Source: Roseateles depolymerans
GTDB taxonomy: Bacteria; Pseudomonadota; Gammaproteobacteria; Burkholderiales; Burkholderiaceae_C
DNA length: 64,000 nucleotides
Assembly: GCA_003241055.1 (NCBI GenBank)
Contig: QFOD01000024.1
Span: forward strand, 15,548 to 79,547
Reading direction: 5' to 3'
This document shows positions 7,521 to 16,383 of this stretch, one piece after another. The translations under genes were made by a program, and so were the position numbers. The notes under the pieces are model-generated. The model was not told where the DNA came from and searched no databases. It saw nothing but the letters and a program-made list of their open reading frames with translations. The first letter of the stretch is position 1. Every line of letters begins with the position of its first letter.

Positions 7521-9520
7521 GCGGCTTCGATTTGAACCAGGCAGTCGTAGAACGCCGGCGCATTGCCCATATCGGTCAGCCGCTGGTGCGTCACCTCGTT
7601 CACGTTGGTGCCCTCAGCGCCCAGCTTGCGCCACCACACGCCCAGGCCGTTGACCACGCCGGGCCGGGCGCGTGGGCTGACCTTGAGCGTGGCCACGTAG
7701 CGGCCGCGGTCGTTGAAGGCGGCCACCCGCGCGCCGTCAAGCAGGCCGCGTGCGGCGGCGTCGCTCGCGTGCATCTCGATCAGCGGCTCGCCCTCGATGT
7801 CGCGCAGGCTCTTCACGTTCACGAAGCTGCTGTTCAGGAAGTTGCGCGCCGGCGGCGAGATCATGGCCAGCGGGTAGCGGGCCGCCAGCGCGGGCGCGGT
7901 CAGCGCACTCTCGTAGTTGGGCACGTAGTCGGCCCCAGCCGCCTGCGCACGGCCATTGGGTGTGTGAAAGCCGCCGTTCGCGAACGGCGCGTCGGGAATG
8001 GGCAGCGTCTGCCAGCCCTGAGTGCGCAGCAGGTCCAGGTCGATGTCGGCGCAGAACACCTGGGCGGCCAGCTGTTCGTCCGTCTCCTGCAGCGCGGGGT
8101 GGTCCAGGCCCATGGCGGCGGCCAGCTCACGGAAGATCTGCGTGTTGGGCTTGGCCTCGCCCAGCGGCGCAATCGCGGGCTGGTTCATCAGCACGTCGGT
8201 GTGGCCGTAGCTGGTGTGCAGGTCCAGGTGCTCCAGCTGCGTCGTGGCCGGCAGCACGTAGTCGGCCAGGTCGGCCGTGTCGGTCATGAAGTGCTCCAGC
8301 ACCACGGTGAACAGGTCCGCGCGCTGGAAGCCGGCCACCACCTGGGGCGACTGCGGCGCCACCGCGACCGGGTTGCTGTTGTAGACGATCAGCGCCTCTA
8401 TCGGCGGATCGGCCTGCAGCAGCGCATCGCCGATGCTGCTCATGTTGACCATGCGCGGCTGGCGGCCCGCCAGCAGGTCGGGCCGCTCCAGCCGCGGGTT
8501 CCTGTAGGGAGCGAACCAGCCCGAGGCGCTCAGTAGCAGCCCCCCACTGGCATGGCGCCAGGCGCCGGTCAAACAGGGCAGCAACGCGATCAGTCGCACC
8601 GCGTTGCCGCCGCCGCGCACGCGCTGCATGCCGTAGTTCAGGCGTATCGCGGCCGGCCGCGTGCCGGCGTAGTCCTGCGCCAGGCCGCGCACCTCGTCCG
8701 GGCTGATGCCGCAGACCTGGGCCACGCGCTCCGGCGGCCACATCAGCGCCTTCTCGCGCAGCTCCTCCCAGCCGTCCACATGCCTGGCGATGTAGTCGTG
8801 GTCCAGCCGGTCATGCACGATCAGCTCGTGCATCAGGCCCAGCGCCAGTGCGCCGTCGGTGCCGGGCAGCAGCGCGATGTGCTGGTGGCATTTGTCGGCG
8901 GTCTCGGTCTTGCGCGGGTCGATGCAGATGAGCTTGGCGCCCGCCCGCTTGGCCTGGTTGGCATAGGTCCAGAAGTGCAGGTTGGACGCGATGGAGTTGC
9001 TGCCCCAGATCAGGATGAGTTTCGCGTCTGCGAAATGCCGGGTGTGCATGCCCAGCTTGTGGCCGTAGGTGGCGGCCAGGCCGGCGCCGCCGGCCGAGGC
9101 GCAGATGGTGCGGTCCAGCCGCGCGGCGCCTAAAGCGTTGAAGAAGCGGCCCGCCATGGCCTCGCCCTGCAGCTGGCCCATGGTGCCGGCATAGCTGTAG
9201 GGCTGGATGCGCTGCGGGTCGCGCGCCGCGATGACGTTCAGCCGCGCGGCGATGTCGGCCAGCGCCTCGGCCCAACTGACGCGCTCGAAGCGCGGCGCCT
9301 CGGTCTTGGGGCTGACCCGTTTCAGCGGATGCAGCAGGCGTTCGGGGTGGTAGGTGCGCTCCGCGTAGCGCGACACCTTGGTGCACAGCGCGCCATGGGT
9401 GCTGGGGTGGTCGGCCCGACCCTGGACCTTGATCACGCGTTCGTTCTCGACGGTGATCTGCAGCGCGCAGGTGTCGGGGCAGTCGTGGGGGCAGGCGCCG
9501 AAGACGGTACGGGTGGTCAT
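7517..9520 (-). CDS. Molybdopterin-dependent oxidoreductase
   Basis: A 667-residue enzyme of the formate dehydrogenase/DMSO reductase superfamily. An N-terminal [4Fe-4S] site is formed by C10, C14, C18 and C46 (CPHDCPDTC...ALC). Molybdopterin-binding blocks follow, including WGSNSIASNLHFW, DPRKTETADKCH and a C-terminal MopB-type barrel (ISPPARNFLNSSFVNVKSL). No Tat signal is present, so it is probably cytosolic. I set the start at MTTRTVFGACPHDC (9520); an upstream ATG at 9559 would read through an inverted repeat. No partner electron-transfer subunit is adjacent, so the substrate and acceptor are unknown. It is first in a coupled set with the metallopeptidase and GNAT genes. Confidence 0.88.
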   Translation of the reverse strand: MTTRTVFGACPHDCPDTCALQITVENERVIKVQGRADHPSTHGALCTKVSRYAERTYHPERLLHPLKRVSPKTEAPRFERVSWAEALADIAARLNVIAARDPQRIQPYSYAGTMGQLQGEAMAGRFFNALGAARLDRTICASAGGAGLAATYGHKLGMHTRHFADAKLILIWGSNSIASNLHFWTYANQAKRAGAKLICIDPRKTETADKCHQHIALLPGTDGALALGLMHELIVHDRLDHDYIARHVDGWEELREKALMWPPERVAQVCGISPDEVRGLAQDYAGTRPAAIRLNYGMQRVRGGGNAVRLIALLPCLTGAWRHASGGLLLSASGWFAPYRNPRLERPDLLAGRQPRMVNMSSIGDALLQADPPIEALIVYNSNPVAVAPQSPQVVAGFQRADLFTVVLEHFMTDTADLADYVLPATTQLEHLDLHTSYGHTDVLMNQPAIAPLGEAKPNTQIFRELAAAMGLDHPALQETDEQLAAQVFCADIDLDLLRTQGWQTLPIPDAPFANGGFHTPNGRAQAAGADYVPNYESALTAPALAARYPLAMISPPARNFLNSSFVNVKSLRDIEGEPLIEMHASDAAARGLLDGARVAAFNDRGRYVATLKVSPRARPGVVNGLGVWWRKLGAEGTNVNEVTHQRLTDMGNAPAFYDCLVQIEAA

Positions 9521-9522
9521 GG

Positions 9523-9552
9523 CAATCGCGGGGCTTGGCAACCCCGCGATTG
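9523..9552 (-). repeat. 11-base perfect inverted repeat next to a start codon
   Basis: Arms CAATCGCGGGG (9523-9533) and CCCCGCGATTG (9542-9552) flank an 8-base loop. On the minus strand the hairpin ends two bases before the ATG of the molybdopterin oxidoreductase, where a ribosome-binding site would be expected. No T-run follows, so a simple terminator for the upstream hydrolase gene is less likely than a translation-control hairpin or an operator; this is inference. Confidence 0.6.
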
Positions 9553-9581
9553 TGACCATCCGCAGCCGGGCGACCTGCCCA

Positions 9582-10481
9582 TCAGCGCCGGTTCAGGAAC
9601 TCCACCAGACGCGGGATGGTCTGGCCCGGCGCCTCTTCCATCAGCCAGTGGCCCGAACCCTTCACGACCACGCCCTCCACCTGGGTGTCCACCAGCCTGG
9701 CCTGCTCGATCAGGAAGCTGCCCGAGGCCTTCTCGCCGGTCAGCACCAGCATGGGCTGCTGCAGCGGGGTCCTGGCGAAGCCGGCGAAGTCGGCCGCGTC
9801 CTGCTCGAAGGCCTTGAAGTAGCCGAAGCCCGCCTTCATGCCGCCCGGCTGCGCATAGGCGGCCGTGTAGAACTGCCGGTCGGCCTCGCTCAGCGAGCGC
9901 GTGCGATCGGCCGCGAAGTCGTTCCAGAAATGCTCGAAGTAGATGCGCTCGCGACCCTGCACCAGTTGCAGCGCGGTGTCGCCGTGGAAGTGGAAATGCC
10001 ACAGGTCGCGCAGCAGCCAGACGTTCTTCCAGTCGCCCACGCCGGGCAGGAAGGCGTCCATCAGCACGATGCTCTCGACCTCGTCCGGGTACTGGGCCGC
10101 GTAGGCGTAGGCCACCATCAGCCCGATGTCATGGCCCACCACCTTGACCTTGCGATGACCCAGGCTGGCCACGAGCGCGTGCACGTCCTGGGCCAGGGTC
10201 TTCTTGTCGTAGCCGCCGTCGGGCTTGGCCGAGCCGCCGGCACCGCGCAGGTCGGGCGCGATGACGACGCTGCGATCGGCCAGCTGCGCCATCAGCGGAC
10301 GCCACATGTGGCTGGTCTCGGTGTAGCCGTGCAGCAGCAGCACCGGGGTGTCGCTGCCGGCGCCGGCCTTCAGGTAGTGCAGCTGCACGCCGTTGGCCGT
10401 GGCGCTGCGGTCTTCGATGGTGGCGGCCTGCACGCCGACAGCCAGCAGCAGTGCGGAAAGCAGGGAGATGAAGCGCTTCAT
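9582..10481 (-). CDS. Exported alpha/beta hydrolase, epoxide hydrolase/dehalogenase type
   Basis: A 299-residue protein with a signal peptide (MKRFISLLSALLLAVGVQA), so it is exported. It has the alpha/beta-hydrolase oxyanion motif LLLHGYTE (H51-G52), APDLRGAGGS, and a nucleophile elbow VGHDIG with Asp118 rather than Ser, which is the epoxide hydrolase/haloalkane dehalogenase type. The catalytic His is probably in GSGHWLMEEAP near the C-terminus. The substrate is unknown. It lies 32 bases from the SDR gene upstream and may share its transcript. Confidence 0.85.
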   Translation of the reverse strand: MKRFISLLSALLLAVGVQAATIEDRSATANGVQLHYLKAGAGSDTPVLLLHGYTETSHMWRPLMAQLADRSVVIAPDLRGAGGSAKPDGGYDKKTLAQDVHALVASLGHRKVKVVGHDIGLMVAYAYAAQYPDEVESIVLMDAFLPGVGDWKNVWLLRDLWHFHFHGDTALQLVQGRERIYFEHFWNDFAADRTRSLSEADRQFYTAAYAQPGGMKAGFGYFKAFEQDAADFAGFARTPLQQPMLVLTGEKASGSFLIEQARLVDTQVEGVVVKGSGHWLMEEAPGQTIPRLVEFLNRR

Positions 10482-10512
10482 GAGGGATCTCCTGAGGTGG
10501 GGCGGGTGGGGC

Positions 10513-11247
10513 TCAGAGCTGGCTCATGCCGCCGTCGACGATGATTTCCGTGCCGACGATGAAGGCCGACTCCGGGGCGGACAGGTGCAGCACGGTGGAC
10601 GCGATCTCCTCCGGCGTGCCGAAGCGGCCCAGCGGGATCTGGCCCTGGATCTGCGCGGCCACCTGCTTGAGCGTGTCATCATCGAAGCCCAGCTTGCCGT
10701 ACAGCGGCGTGCTGACCGGGCCGGGGCTGACCACGTTGACCCGCGCGCCCTGCGGCAGCAGCTCGGCCGACAGCGTCTTGGCCAGCGAGATCAGCGCGGC
10801 CTTGCTGGCGGCGTAGATGGCCGAGTTCGGCATGCCGATGTGGGCGTTGATGGAGCCGTTCAGCACGATGGACGCGCCACGGGCCAGCACCGGGCGCAGC
10901 GCCTGGATCAGGAAGAAGGCGCCACGAACGTTGGTGTTGAAGGTGCGGTCCCACAGCTCGACGCTGGCGTCGGCCAGAGAAGCGAACTCGGCCATGCCGG
11001 CATTGACGAAGACGGCGTCGAGCTGGCGGCCGGCGGCGGCCAGATGCGTGCCGAGCGCCTTGGCGCCGGCCACGTCGGCGGCATCCAGCGGCACCAGTTC
11101 GAAGCCGGCGTCGACCTCGACCGGCTTGCCCGGGCGGGCGGTGACGATGACGTGGGCGCCTTCGGCGGCGAAGGCGCGGGCGGCCGCCAGGCCGATGCCC
11201 GAGGTGCCACCGGTGACGAGGACGGTCTTGTTCGTGAAGCGGGACAT
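10513..11247 (-). CDS. Short-chain dehydrogenase/reductase (SDR)
   Basis: A 244-residue classical SDR. The NAD(P)-binding motif TGGTSGIG is at residues 12-19, VNAG near 81-84, and the catalytic Y145-x-x-x-K149 is in IYAASKAA with Ser132 upstream. PGPVSTPLYG and the C-terminal VDGG are also typical. It diverges from a LysR-type regulator 116 bases away, which by the usual arrangement of such pairs probably controls it. The specific substrate cannot be read; the next gene downstream encodes an exported hydrolase. Confidence 0.9.
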   Translation of the reverse strand: MSRFTNKTVLVTGGTSGIGLAAARAFAAEGAHVIVTARPGKPVEVDAGFELVPLDAADVAGAKALGTHLAAAGRQLDAVFVNAGMAEFASLADASVELWDRTFNTNVRGAFFLIQALRPVLARGASIVLNGSINAHIGMPNSAIYAASKAALISLAKTLSAELLPQGARVNVVSPGPVSTPLYGKLGFDDDTLKQVAAQIQGQIPLGRFGTPEEIASTVLHLSAPESAFIVGTEIIVDGGMSQL

Positions 11248-11363
11248 GATGGTTTCCTTTGCGTCTGGGGTTGAGCGGCTTGTCTGCCGTGGACTCGATA
11301 CTCCGCCTCACGCCCCCTTTTGACGTCCGGCCGCGTTGGTCGACTCGTGCAAGGCCTTCGAAC

Positions 11364-12278
11364 ATGCTCAGCGACGACGAAATCCTGCTGATGGAAGCCA
11401 TCCTGGAAAGCGGCAGCCTGTCGCGGGCCGCCGCGGCGCTGGGGCGGGCGCCGTCCACGGTGTCCTACACGCTGCGCCAGATCGAGGGCCGCTTCGACGC
11501 GCTGCTGTTCGACCGGCGCCGCTACCGGCTGCAGCTCACACCCGCCGGCGCGCTGCTGGTGCGCGAGGCCACGCGGCTGCGCGACGACATGCACCGGCTG
11601 ACGCGCCGCGTCGCCCAGGTGGCCAAGGGCTGGGAGGACCGGCTCGCCATCGTCACCGACGAGCTGATCGAGTTCGAATCGCTGCTGCCGGTGATCCAGG
11701 ACTTCGACGCGCTGGACTCCGGCGTCTCGCTGCGCCTCACCCACGAGGTGCTGGGCGGCACCTGGGAGGCGCTGGCCGAGGGCCGGGCCGATCTCGTCAT
11801 AGGCGCCACCAACGAACCGCCGGCCGGCGTGGGCGTGCAGTGGCGCGAGCTGGGCGCGATGCGCTGGGTCTACGCCGTGGCGCCGCGCCATCCGCTGGCC
11901 GCCGCCGCCCAGCCACTGAGCGCCGAGCAGATGCGCGCCCACCGCGCCGTCGTGGTGGCCGACACCTCGCGGCGCAGCGACGGCCGCGCCTACGGCCACC
12001 GCGCCGGCCAGGCCACGCTGGCCGTGCCCAGCATGCGCGCCAAGATCGCCGCGCAGCGCGCCGGCCTGGGCGTGGGCTGGCTGCCCGAGCTGCGCGTGGC
12101 CTCGCTGCTGGCGCGCGGCGAGCTGGTGGCGCTGCAGGTGGCCGTGCCGCGCGAGCCCAACACGCTCTACGTGGCCTGGCGCGGCAGCGAGGGCCGCGCG
12201 CTGGCCTGGTGGCTGGAACGTCTCACCGACGCGCGCTGGTGCCAGCGCCTGGTGGACGGCCTGGACAGCTACGCCTGA
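11364..12278 (+). CDS. LysR family transcriptional regulator
   Basis: A 304-residue regulator with an N-terminal winged HTH (LLMEAILESGSLSRAAAALGRAPSTVSYTLRQIE; quoted in parts: SLSRAAAALGRAPSTVSY) and a periplasmic-binding-protein-like effector domain. The start MLSDDEILLMEAI at 11364 places the HTH at the normal position; further upstream codons are in frame but outside the family length. It is divergent from the SDR gene, the classic layout for LysR control. The effector is unknown. Its stop codon lies in a palindrome shared with the convergent gene. Confidence 0.9.
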   Translation: MLSDDEILLMEAILESGSLSRAAAALGRAPSTVSYTLRQIEGRFDALLFDRRRYRLQLTPAGALLVREATRLRDDMHRLTRRVAQVAKGWEDRLAIVTDELIEFESLLPVIQDFDALDSGVSLRLTHEVLGGTWEALAEGRADLVIGATNEPPAGVGVQWRELGAMRWVYAVAPRHPLAAAAQPLSAEQMRAHRAVVVADTSRRSDGRAYGHRAGQATLAVPSMRAKIAAQRAGLGVGWLPELRVASLLARGELVALQVAVPREPNTLYVAWRGSEGRALAWWLERLTDARWCQRLVDGLDSYA

Positions 12279-12299
12279 GGCGAGCGCCGGGCCTCAGGC
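12273..12299. terminator. Convergent hairpin containing both stop codons
   Basis: Perfect 9-base arms GCCTGAGGC (12273-12281) and GCCTCAGGC (12291-12299) with a 9-base loop. The TGA of the LysR gene is in the left arm and the TGA of the convergent AhpD-like gene is in the right arm (as TCA). No T-run follows on either side, so it may protect mRNA ends or assist Rho-dependent termination rather than act as a classical terminator. Confidence 0.5.
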
Positions 12300-12740
12300 C
12301 GGCAGCGGCTTGCGAAAGCCGATCGCGAAGCGGTTCCACGCATTGATGGTGGTGATGGCCAGCGTCAGGTTCACGAGCTCGGTGTCGTTGAACTGCGCCT
12401 GGGCGAACGCATAGTCCGCGTCCGACGCATGGCCCTGGGTGATCAGCGTCAGCGCCTCCGTCCAGGCCAGCGCGGCCTGCTCGCGGGGCGAGAACAGCGT
12501 GGTCTCGCGCCAGGCCGGCAGCACATGCAGGCGGCGGTCGCTATCGCCGGCCTCGCGCGCCTCGCGGCTGTGCATGTCCAGGCAGAAGGCGCAGCCGTTG
12601 ATCTGCGAGGCGCGCATCTTCACCAGGTGCAGCAGGCCGGGCTCCAGGCCCAGCTTGGCGATGCTGCCCTCGAGCGTCAGCATGGCCTTGAGGGCGGCGG
12701 GCGAGGCGGCGTAGAAGTCGGTGCGGGCGAGGGGGCTCAT
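12294..12740 (-). CDS. Carboxymuconolactone decarboxylase / AhpD-like protein
   Basis: A 148-residue all-helical protein of the CMD/AhpD superfamily. The redox/active motif CAFCLDMHSREAREAG (CxxC-x3-H type) is intact, followed by ERxA-like AALAWTEALTLI and the C-terminal NLTLAITTINAWNRFAIGF typical of the peroxidase-related alkylhydroperoxidase subgroup. Such proteins reduce peroxides with thiol partners, but the physiological substrate of this subgroup is not fixed. The start at 12740 gives the family length. It diverges from a MocR-type regulator 98 bases away, which probably controls it. Confidence 0.87.
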   Translation of the reverse strand: MSPLARTDFYAASPAALKAMLTLEGSIAKLGLEPGLLHLVKMRASQINGCAFCLDMHSREAREAGDSDRRLHVLPAWRETTLFSPREQAALAWTEALTLITQGHASDADYAFAQAQFNDTELVNLTLAITTINAWNRFAIGFRKPLPA

Positions 12741-12838
12741 GAGATGCTCCAGCGGGTGTTGAAGGGGTGAGCGAAGCTTGCGCCCGCCCCGTCGACGCGA
12801 GCAGTCCAATCCCCGGCAAATCCGGCAGTCCACGCGCC

Positions 12839-14266
12839 ATGGATCTCCACATCGTCATCGACCCCGCCCAGCCGCGCGGCGAGCAGCTGCTGCGCCAGCT
12901 GCGCGGCCTGATCCGCAGCGGGCGCCTGGCCACCGGCACGCAGCTGCCGCCCACCCGGCTGCTGGCCCAGCAGCTGGGCCTGGCGCGCCAGACCGTGGCC
13001 GAGGCCTACGACCGGCTCACGCTGGAGCAGCTCATCGAGGCCCGGCGCGGCCGCGGCAGCTTCGTGCGGCCGCTGCCGCCGGCCCTGCCTGATGCCCCGG
13101 TGGCCACCCCGCCGCCGCTGGCCAGCGCGGCGCGCATCGCCGCCTTCCAGGCCCTGCCGGTGCCGCTGCTGAGGCTGGCCGACAACCCGCTGGCGCCGCT
13201 GGACTTCGTCGGCGGCTCACCCGACCCGGCGCTGTTCCCGCACGAGGATTGGCGCCGCCACCTGCATGCGGCACAGCGCCAGATGGGCCTGGGCGGCGCG
13301 CATGCGCCGCCGGCCGGCCTGCCCGCGCTGCGCGAGGCCATCGCCGAGCACCTGGCCTTCGCCCGCGGTGTGCGCTGCACGGCCGAGGACGTCATCGTCA
13401 CCCAGGGCGCCCAGCAGGCCTTCGACCTGCTGGTGCGGGTACTGGTGGGCCCGGGCGAGCTGGCCGCCGTCGAGTCGCCCGGCTACCCGCCGCTGCGCAG
13501 CCTGCTGCTGGCCCAGGGCGCCCGCGTGGCCGAGGTGCCGGTGGATGCGCAGGGCCTGTGCGTGGAGCAGCTGCCGCCCGGCGCGCGCCTGGCCTATGTG
13601 ACGCCGGCCCACCAGTTCCCGCTCGGCATGCCGATGAGCGTGGCGCGCCGCCACGCGCTGCTGGCCTGGGCCGCGCGCGAGGGCGCGGTGCTGGTGGAGG
13701 ACGACTACGACAGCGAGTTCCGCTTCGCCGGCACGCCGCGCGACAGCCTGCAGGGGCTGGACCGCGAGGGCCGGGTGGCCTTCGTCGGCAGCTTTTCCAA
13801 GACGCTGGCGCCGTCGCTGCGGCTGGGCTATGTGATCGCCCCGCCCGCGCTGCGCGACGCGCTGCTGACGGCCAAGCACCTGGCCGACGTGCACGGGCCG
13901 CGGCTGCAGCAGGCCGCGCTGGCCCGCTTCATGGCCGAAGGCGCCTACCGCCGCCACCTGCGCCGCTGCCAGGCGGCCTATGGCGAGCGCCGTGAGGCGC
14001 TACAGCGTGGCGTGCAGGCCCGGCTGCAGCGCTGGCTGCAGCTGGTGCCGGCGGATGCCGGCTTCCACCAGGCCGCGCTGCTACAGGGCACGCCGCTGGA
14101 CGCCCCGCGGCTGGCGGCGCTGGCGCGCCGGCTGGATGTGGGCCTCTACCCGCTGCAGGCGCTGGGCGCCGACGTGGACGGCCTGCTGATGGGCCTGGGC
14201 CGCATCCCCGCCGACGGCGTGGACACGGCGCTCGCGCGCATCGCGGAGCTGCTGGCGTCCGCCTGA
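12839..14266 (+). CDS. MocR/PdxR family regulator (GntR HTH + aminotransferase domain)
   Basis: A 475-residue fusion. Residues about 10-75 are a GntR winged HTH (LIRSGRLATGTQLPPTRLLA, then LGLARQTVAEAYDRL). Residues about 110-475 are a fold-type I aminotransferase domain with the PLP-binding lysine in FVGSFSKTLAPSLRLGY, the Asp in EDDYDSEFRF and a C-terminal Arg region. MocR proteins sense PLP or amino compounds and usually regulate a divergent neighbour, here the AhpD-like gene. The start MDLHIVIDP is set by the HTH position. Effector and targets are inferred only. Confidence 0.9.
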   Translation: MDLHIVIDPAQPRGEQLLRQLRGLIRSGRLATGTQLPPTRLLAQQLGLARQTVAEAYDRLTLEQLIEARRGRGSFVRPLPPALPDAPVATPPPLASAARIAAFQALPVPLLRLADNPLAPLDFVGGSPDPALFPHEDWRRHLHAAQRQMGLGGAHAPPAGLPALREAIAEHLAFARGVRCTAEDVIVTQGAQQAFDLLVRVLVGPGELAAVESPGYPPLRSLLLAQGARVAEVPVDAQGLCVEQLPPGARLAYVTPAHQFPLGMPMSVARRHALLAWAAREGAVLVEDDYDSEFRFAGTPRDSLQGLDREGRVAFVGSFSKTLAPSLRLGYVIAPPALRDALLTAKHLADVHGPRLQQAALARFMAEGAYRRHLRRCQAAYGERREALQRGVQARLQRWLQLVPADAGFHQAALLQGTPLDAPRLAALARRLDVGLYPLQALGADVDGLLMGLGRIPADGVDTALARIAELLASA

Positions 14267-14286
14267 GCCGGCGCCCGGCCTCAGGC
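14261..14286. terminator. Convergent hairpin containing both stop codons
   Basis: Arms GCCTGAGCCGG (14261-14271) and CCGGCCTCAGGC (14275-14286) pair with a single bulged C. The MocR stop (TGA 14264-14266) and the chemoreceptor stop (TCA 14281-14283 on plus) fall inside the stem, the same design as at 12273-12299. There is no T-run. Confidence 0.5.
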
Positions 14287-16251
14287 CATCTTGAAGAAGC
14301 TGACCTCCTGATTGAGGCGCTGGGCCTGCTCCGCCAGCGCGCTGGCGGCGGCCGTGGTCTGCTCCACCAGGGCGGCGTTCTGCTGCGTGGCCTCGTCCAG
14401 CGAGCGCATCGCCGCCCCCACCTCGACCACGCCCAGGCCCTGCTGGTGCGTGGCCTCGGCAATGTCACGCATCTGCCCGGCGATCTGCTCGGCGTTGCCG
14501 ACGATGGTCTGCATCATCTCGCGCGCCTCGCCCACCACCGTATGGCCGGCCTGCACCTGCTCGATGCTGGCGCTGATCAGCGTCTTGATCTCCTTGGCCG
14601 CGCCGGCCGAGCGGCCGGCCAGCGCCCGCACCTCGGTGGCCACCACCGCGAAGCCGCGGCCATGCTCGCCGGCCCGCGCGGCTTCCACCGCAGCGTTCAG
14701 CGCCAGGATGTTGGTCTGGAAGGCGATGCTGTCGATCACGCCGATGATGTCGCCGATGCGGGTGGAGGACTGGCGGATGCCGTCCATGGTCTGCACCACG
14801 TCGCCGATGACCCGGCCGCAGTCGGCCGCCGCACCGGCATTGGCCTCGACGATGTGGCGCGCATCGGCCACCCGCTCGCCCACCTGGCGCACCTGGCCGG
14901 AGATCTGCTCCATCGTCGCCGCGGTTTCCTCCAGGTTGGCCGCCGTCTGCTCGGTGCGGGCGGAGAGGTCATGTGCCGCGCTGGCGATCTCGCCGCTGGA
15001 GGTCTGCACCTCGGTCGAGCCCTGCAGCACGGTGCCGACGATGCGGCGAAGCGCCGTCTGCATCTCGCCCATCGTGAGCATCAGCTGGGCCGCCTCATCG
15101 CTGCCCCAGGGGCGCGGCGCGGTGGTCAGGTTGCCCTTGGTGATCTCGCGCAGATGGCCGGCCACCTCCTGCAGCCCGCCGATCATCACCTTGAAGAAGC
15201 TCAGCATCAGGTAGCAGGCCAGCAGCACGAACAACACCGCCACGCTCAGCTTGACCGCCAGGCCGTGCTGCTGCGCATCGATACGCATCTGCAGACGCTC
15301 GTCCAGACGCTTGAAGACCTGCTCGTTGAGCCGCTGCTGGCGGCTCAGCAGTTCTTGGCCCAGTGCCTGGTACTCGGCCGCGCCCCCCTGGGGCTCGACC
15401 CCCATCAGCTGGCCTCGCACGGCCTTCAGGAAGGCCTGCTCGGCAGCGACGACGCCCGCTCGGTCCATCCGGGAGGCAACCTCTGGGAAGGCCGTCACGC
15501 CCTGCTGGAAGGAGCGGTCCACATCGGCGCCCAACAGCGGCTGCACCGCCAGCCACTCGGTCAGATGATCACGCCGCGCCGGCGTCAGCCCCTGACCGCC
15601 CAGGACCAGCGCGCCCAGCGTACGCAGCCGCGCGGCGTTCTCTGCCAGCTGCGGCCCGCGCAGGATGGACACCACCATCATGTGATACGTGTCCAGCTCC
15701 GGATCCAGGCTGAGCTGCGACCCGTCCGCTGCGTCGGCAATCAGCGTGATCAGCGCATCCACCACCGCGGTGTGGGCCGCGAACTGCGCGTCCGGCGCCG
15801 CCTCCGTACCCTGCAGCGCGGCCACGCGCTGGCGCAGGTCGGCGAACCCCTTGGTGGTGCCCAGCTCGGCACCCAGCGACTGATCGAGCTGGGTCAGCTT
15901 CTGCATCGCTGCCTCGAGCCGGCCCTGGGCGGTGCCCAGTTCGGGCGTCCCCAGCACGGCGGCATGACGCCGCTGCTGGACCGCCTGGATCACCTCCAGC
16001 GTGGGCGCCACATACCGCATGCCATCCTGCTCGGCCCGCGTGCTGGCGATCAGGTCCTGAACGCCCGACCACAGAAAGCCCAGGGCCATCACCAGCGGAA
16101 TGACGAAGGCGGCCGCGATCCAGGCCGCCTTGGCCGTGAAGGACAGGCGCCGGAACAGGCGCACGCCAGGAGAGAGCCAACCGTGGTAGCGAAAGAACTC
16201 GCCAAAGCCCGAGCCCGCGGGGGCCGAACGTGCGTGAGAGGAAGAGGACAT
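14281..16251 (-). CDS. Methyl-accepting chemotaxis protein
   Basis: A 656-residue transmembrane chemoreceptor. TM1 is at about 42-62 and TM2 at about 334-358, bounding a periplasmic sensor domain of roughly 270 residues that is mostly helical and has no named fold I can assign. A HAMP region follows (about 359-410), then the cytoplasmic coiled coil with the conserved hairpin tip (AFQTNILALNAAVEAARAGE, about 510-529). The start MSSSSHARSAP at 16251 is preferred to a longer reading. It lacks the C-terminal NWETF pentapeptide. No che genes are adjacent, so it is an orphan receptor with unknown ligand. Confidence 0.92.
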   Translation of the reverse strand: MSSSSHARSAPAGSGFGEFFRYHGWLSPGVRLFRRLSFTAKAAWIAAAFVIPLVMALGFLWSGVQDLIASTRAEQDGMRYVAPTLEVIQAVQQRRHAAVLGTPELGTAQGRLEAAMQKLTQLDQSLGAELGTTKGFADLRQRVAALQGTEAAPDAQFAAHTAVVDALITLIADAADGSQLSLDPELDTYHMMVVSILRGPQLAENAARLRTLGALVLGGQGLTPARRDHLTEWLAVQPLLGADVDRSFQQGVTAFPEVASRMDRAGVVAAEQAFLKAVRGQLMGVEPQGGAAEYQALGQELLSRQQRLNEQVFKRLDERLQMRIDAQQHGLAVKLSVAVLFVLLACYLMLSFFKVMIGGLQEVAGHLREITKGNLTTAPRPWGSDEAAQLMLTMGEMQTALRRIVGTVLQGSTEVQTSSGEIASAAHDLSARTEQTAANLEETAATMEQISGQVRQVGERVADARHIVEANAGAAADCGRVIGDVVQTMDGIRQSSTRIGDIIGVIDSIAFQTNILALNAAVEAARAGEHGRGFAVVATEVRALAGRSAGAAKEIKTLISASIEQVQAGHTVVGEAREMMQTIVGNAEQIAGQMRDIAEATHQQGLGVVEVGAAMRSLDEATQQNAALVEQTTAAASALAEQAQRLNQEVSFFKMA

Positions 16252-16383
16252 GGAATGGCAGCCGATCTGAACATGGCGGCCCCGCGCGCGTCGCGCCAGG
16301 ACCTGCAGGCGCGGCATGTTAGGAGCGCCGTCGCCGCAGGTCGACCCGGCGGCGCGACGAAATACCGCCTGCCGGGTTTCTTC

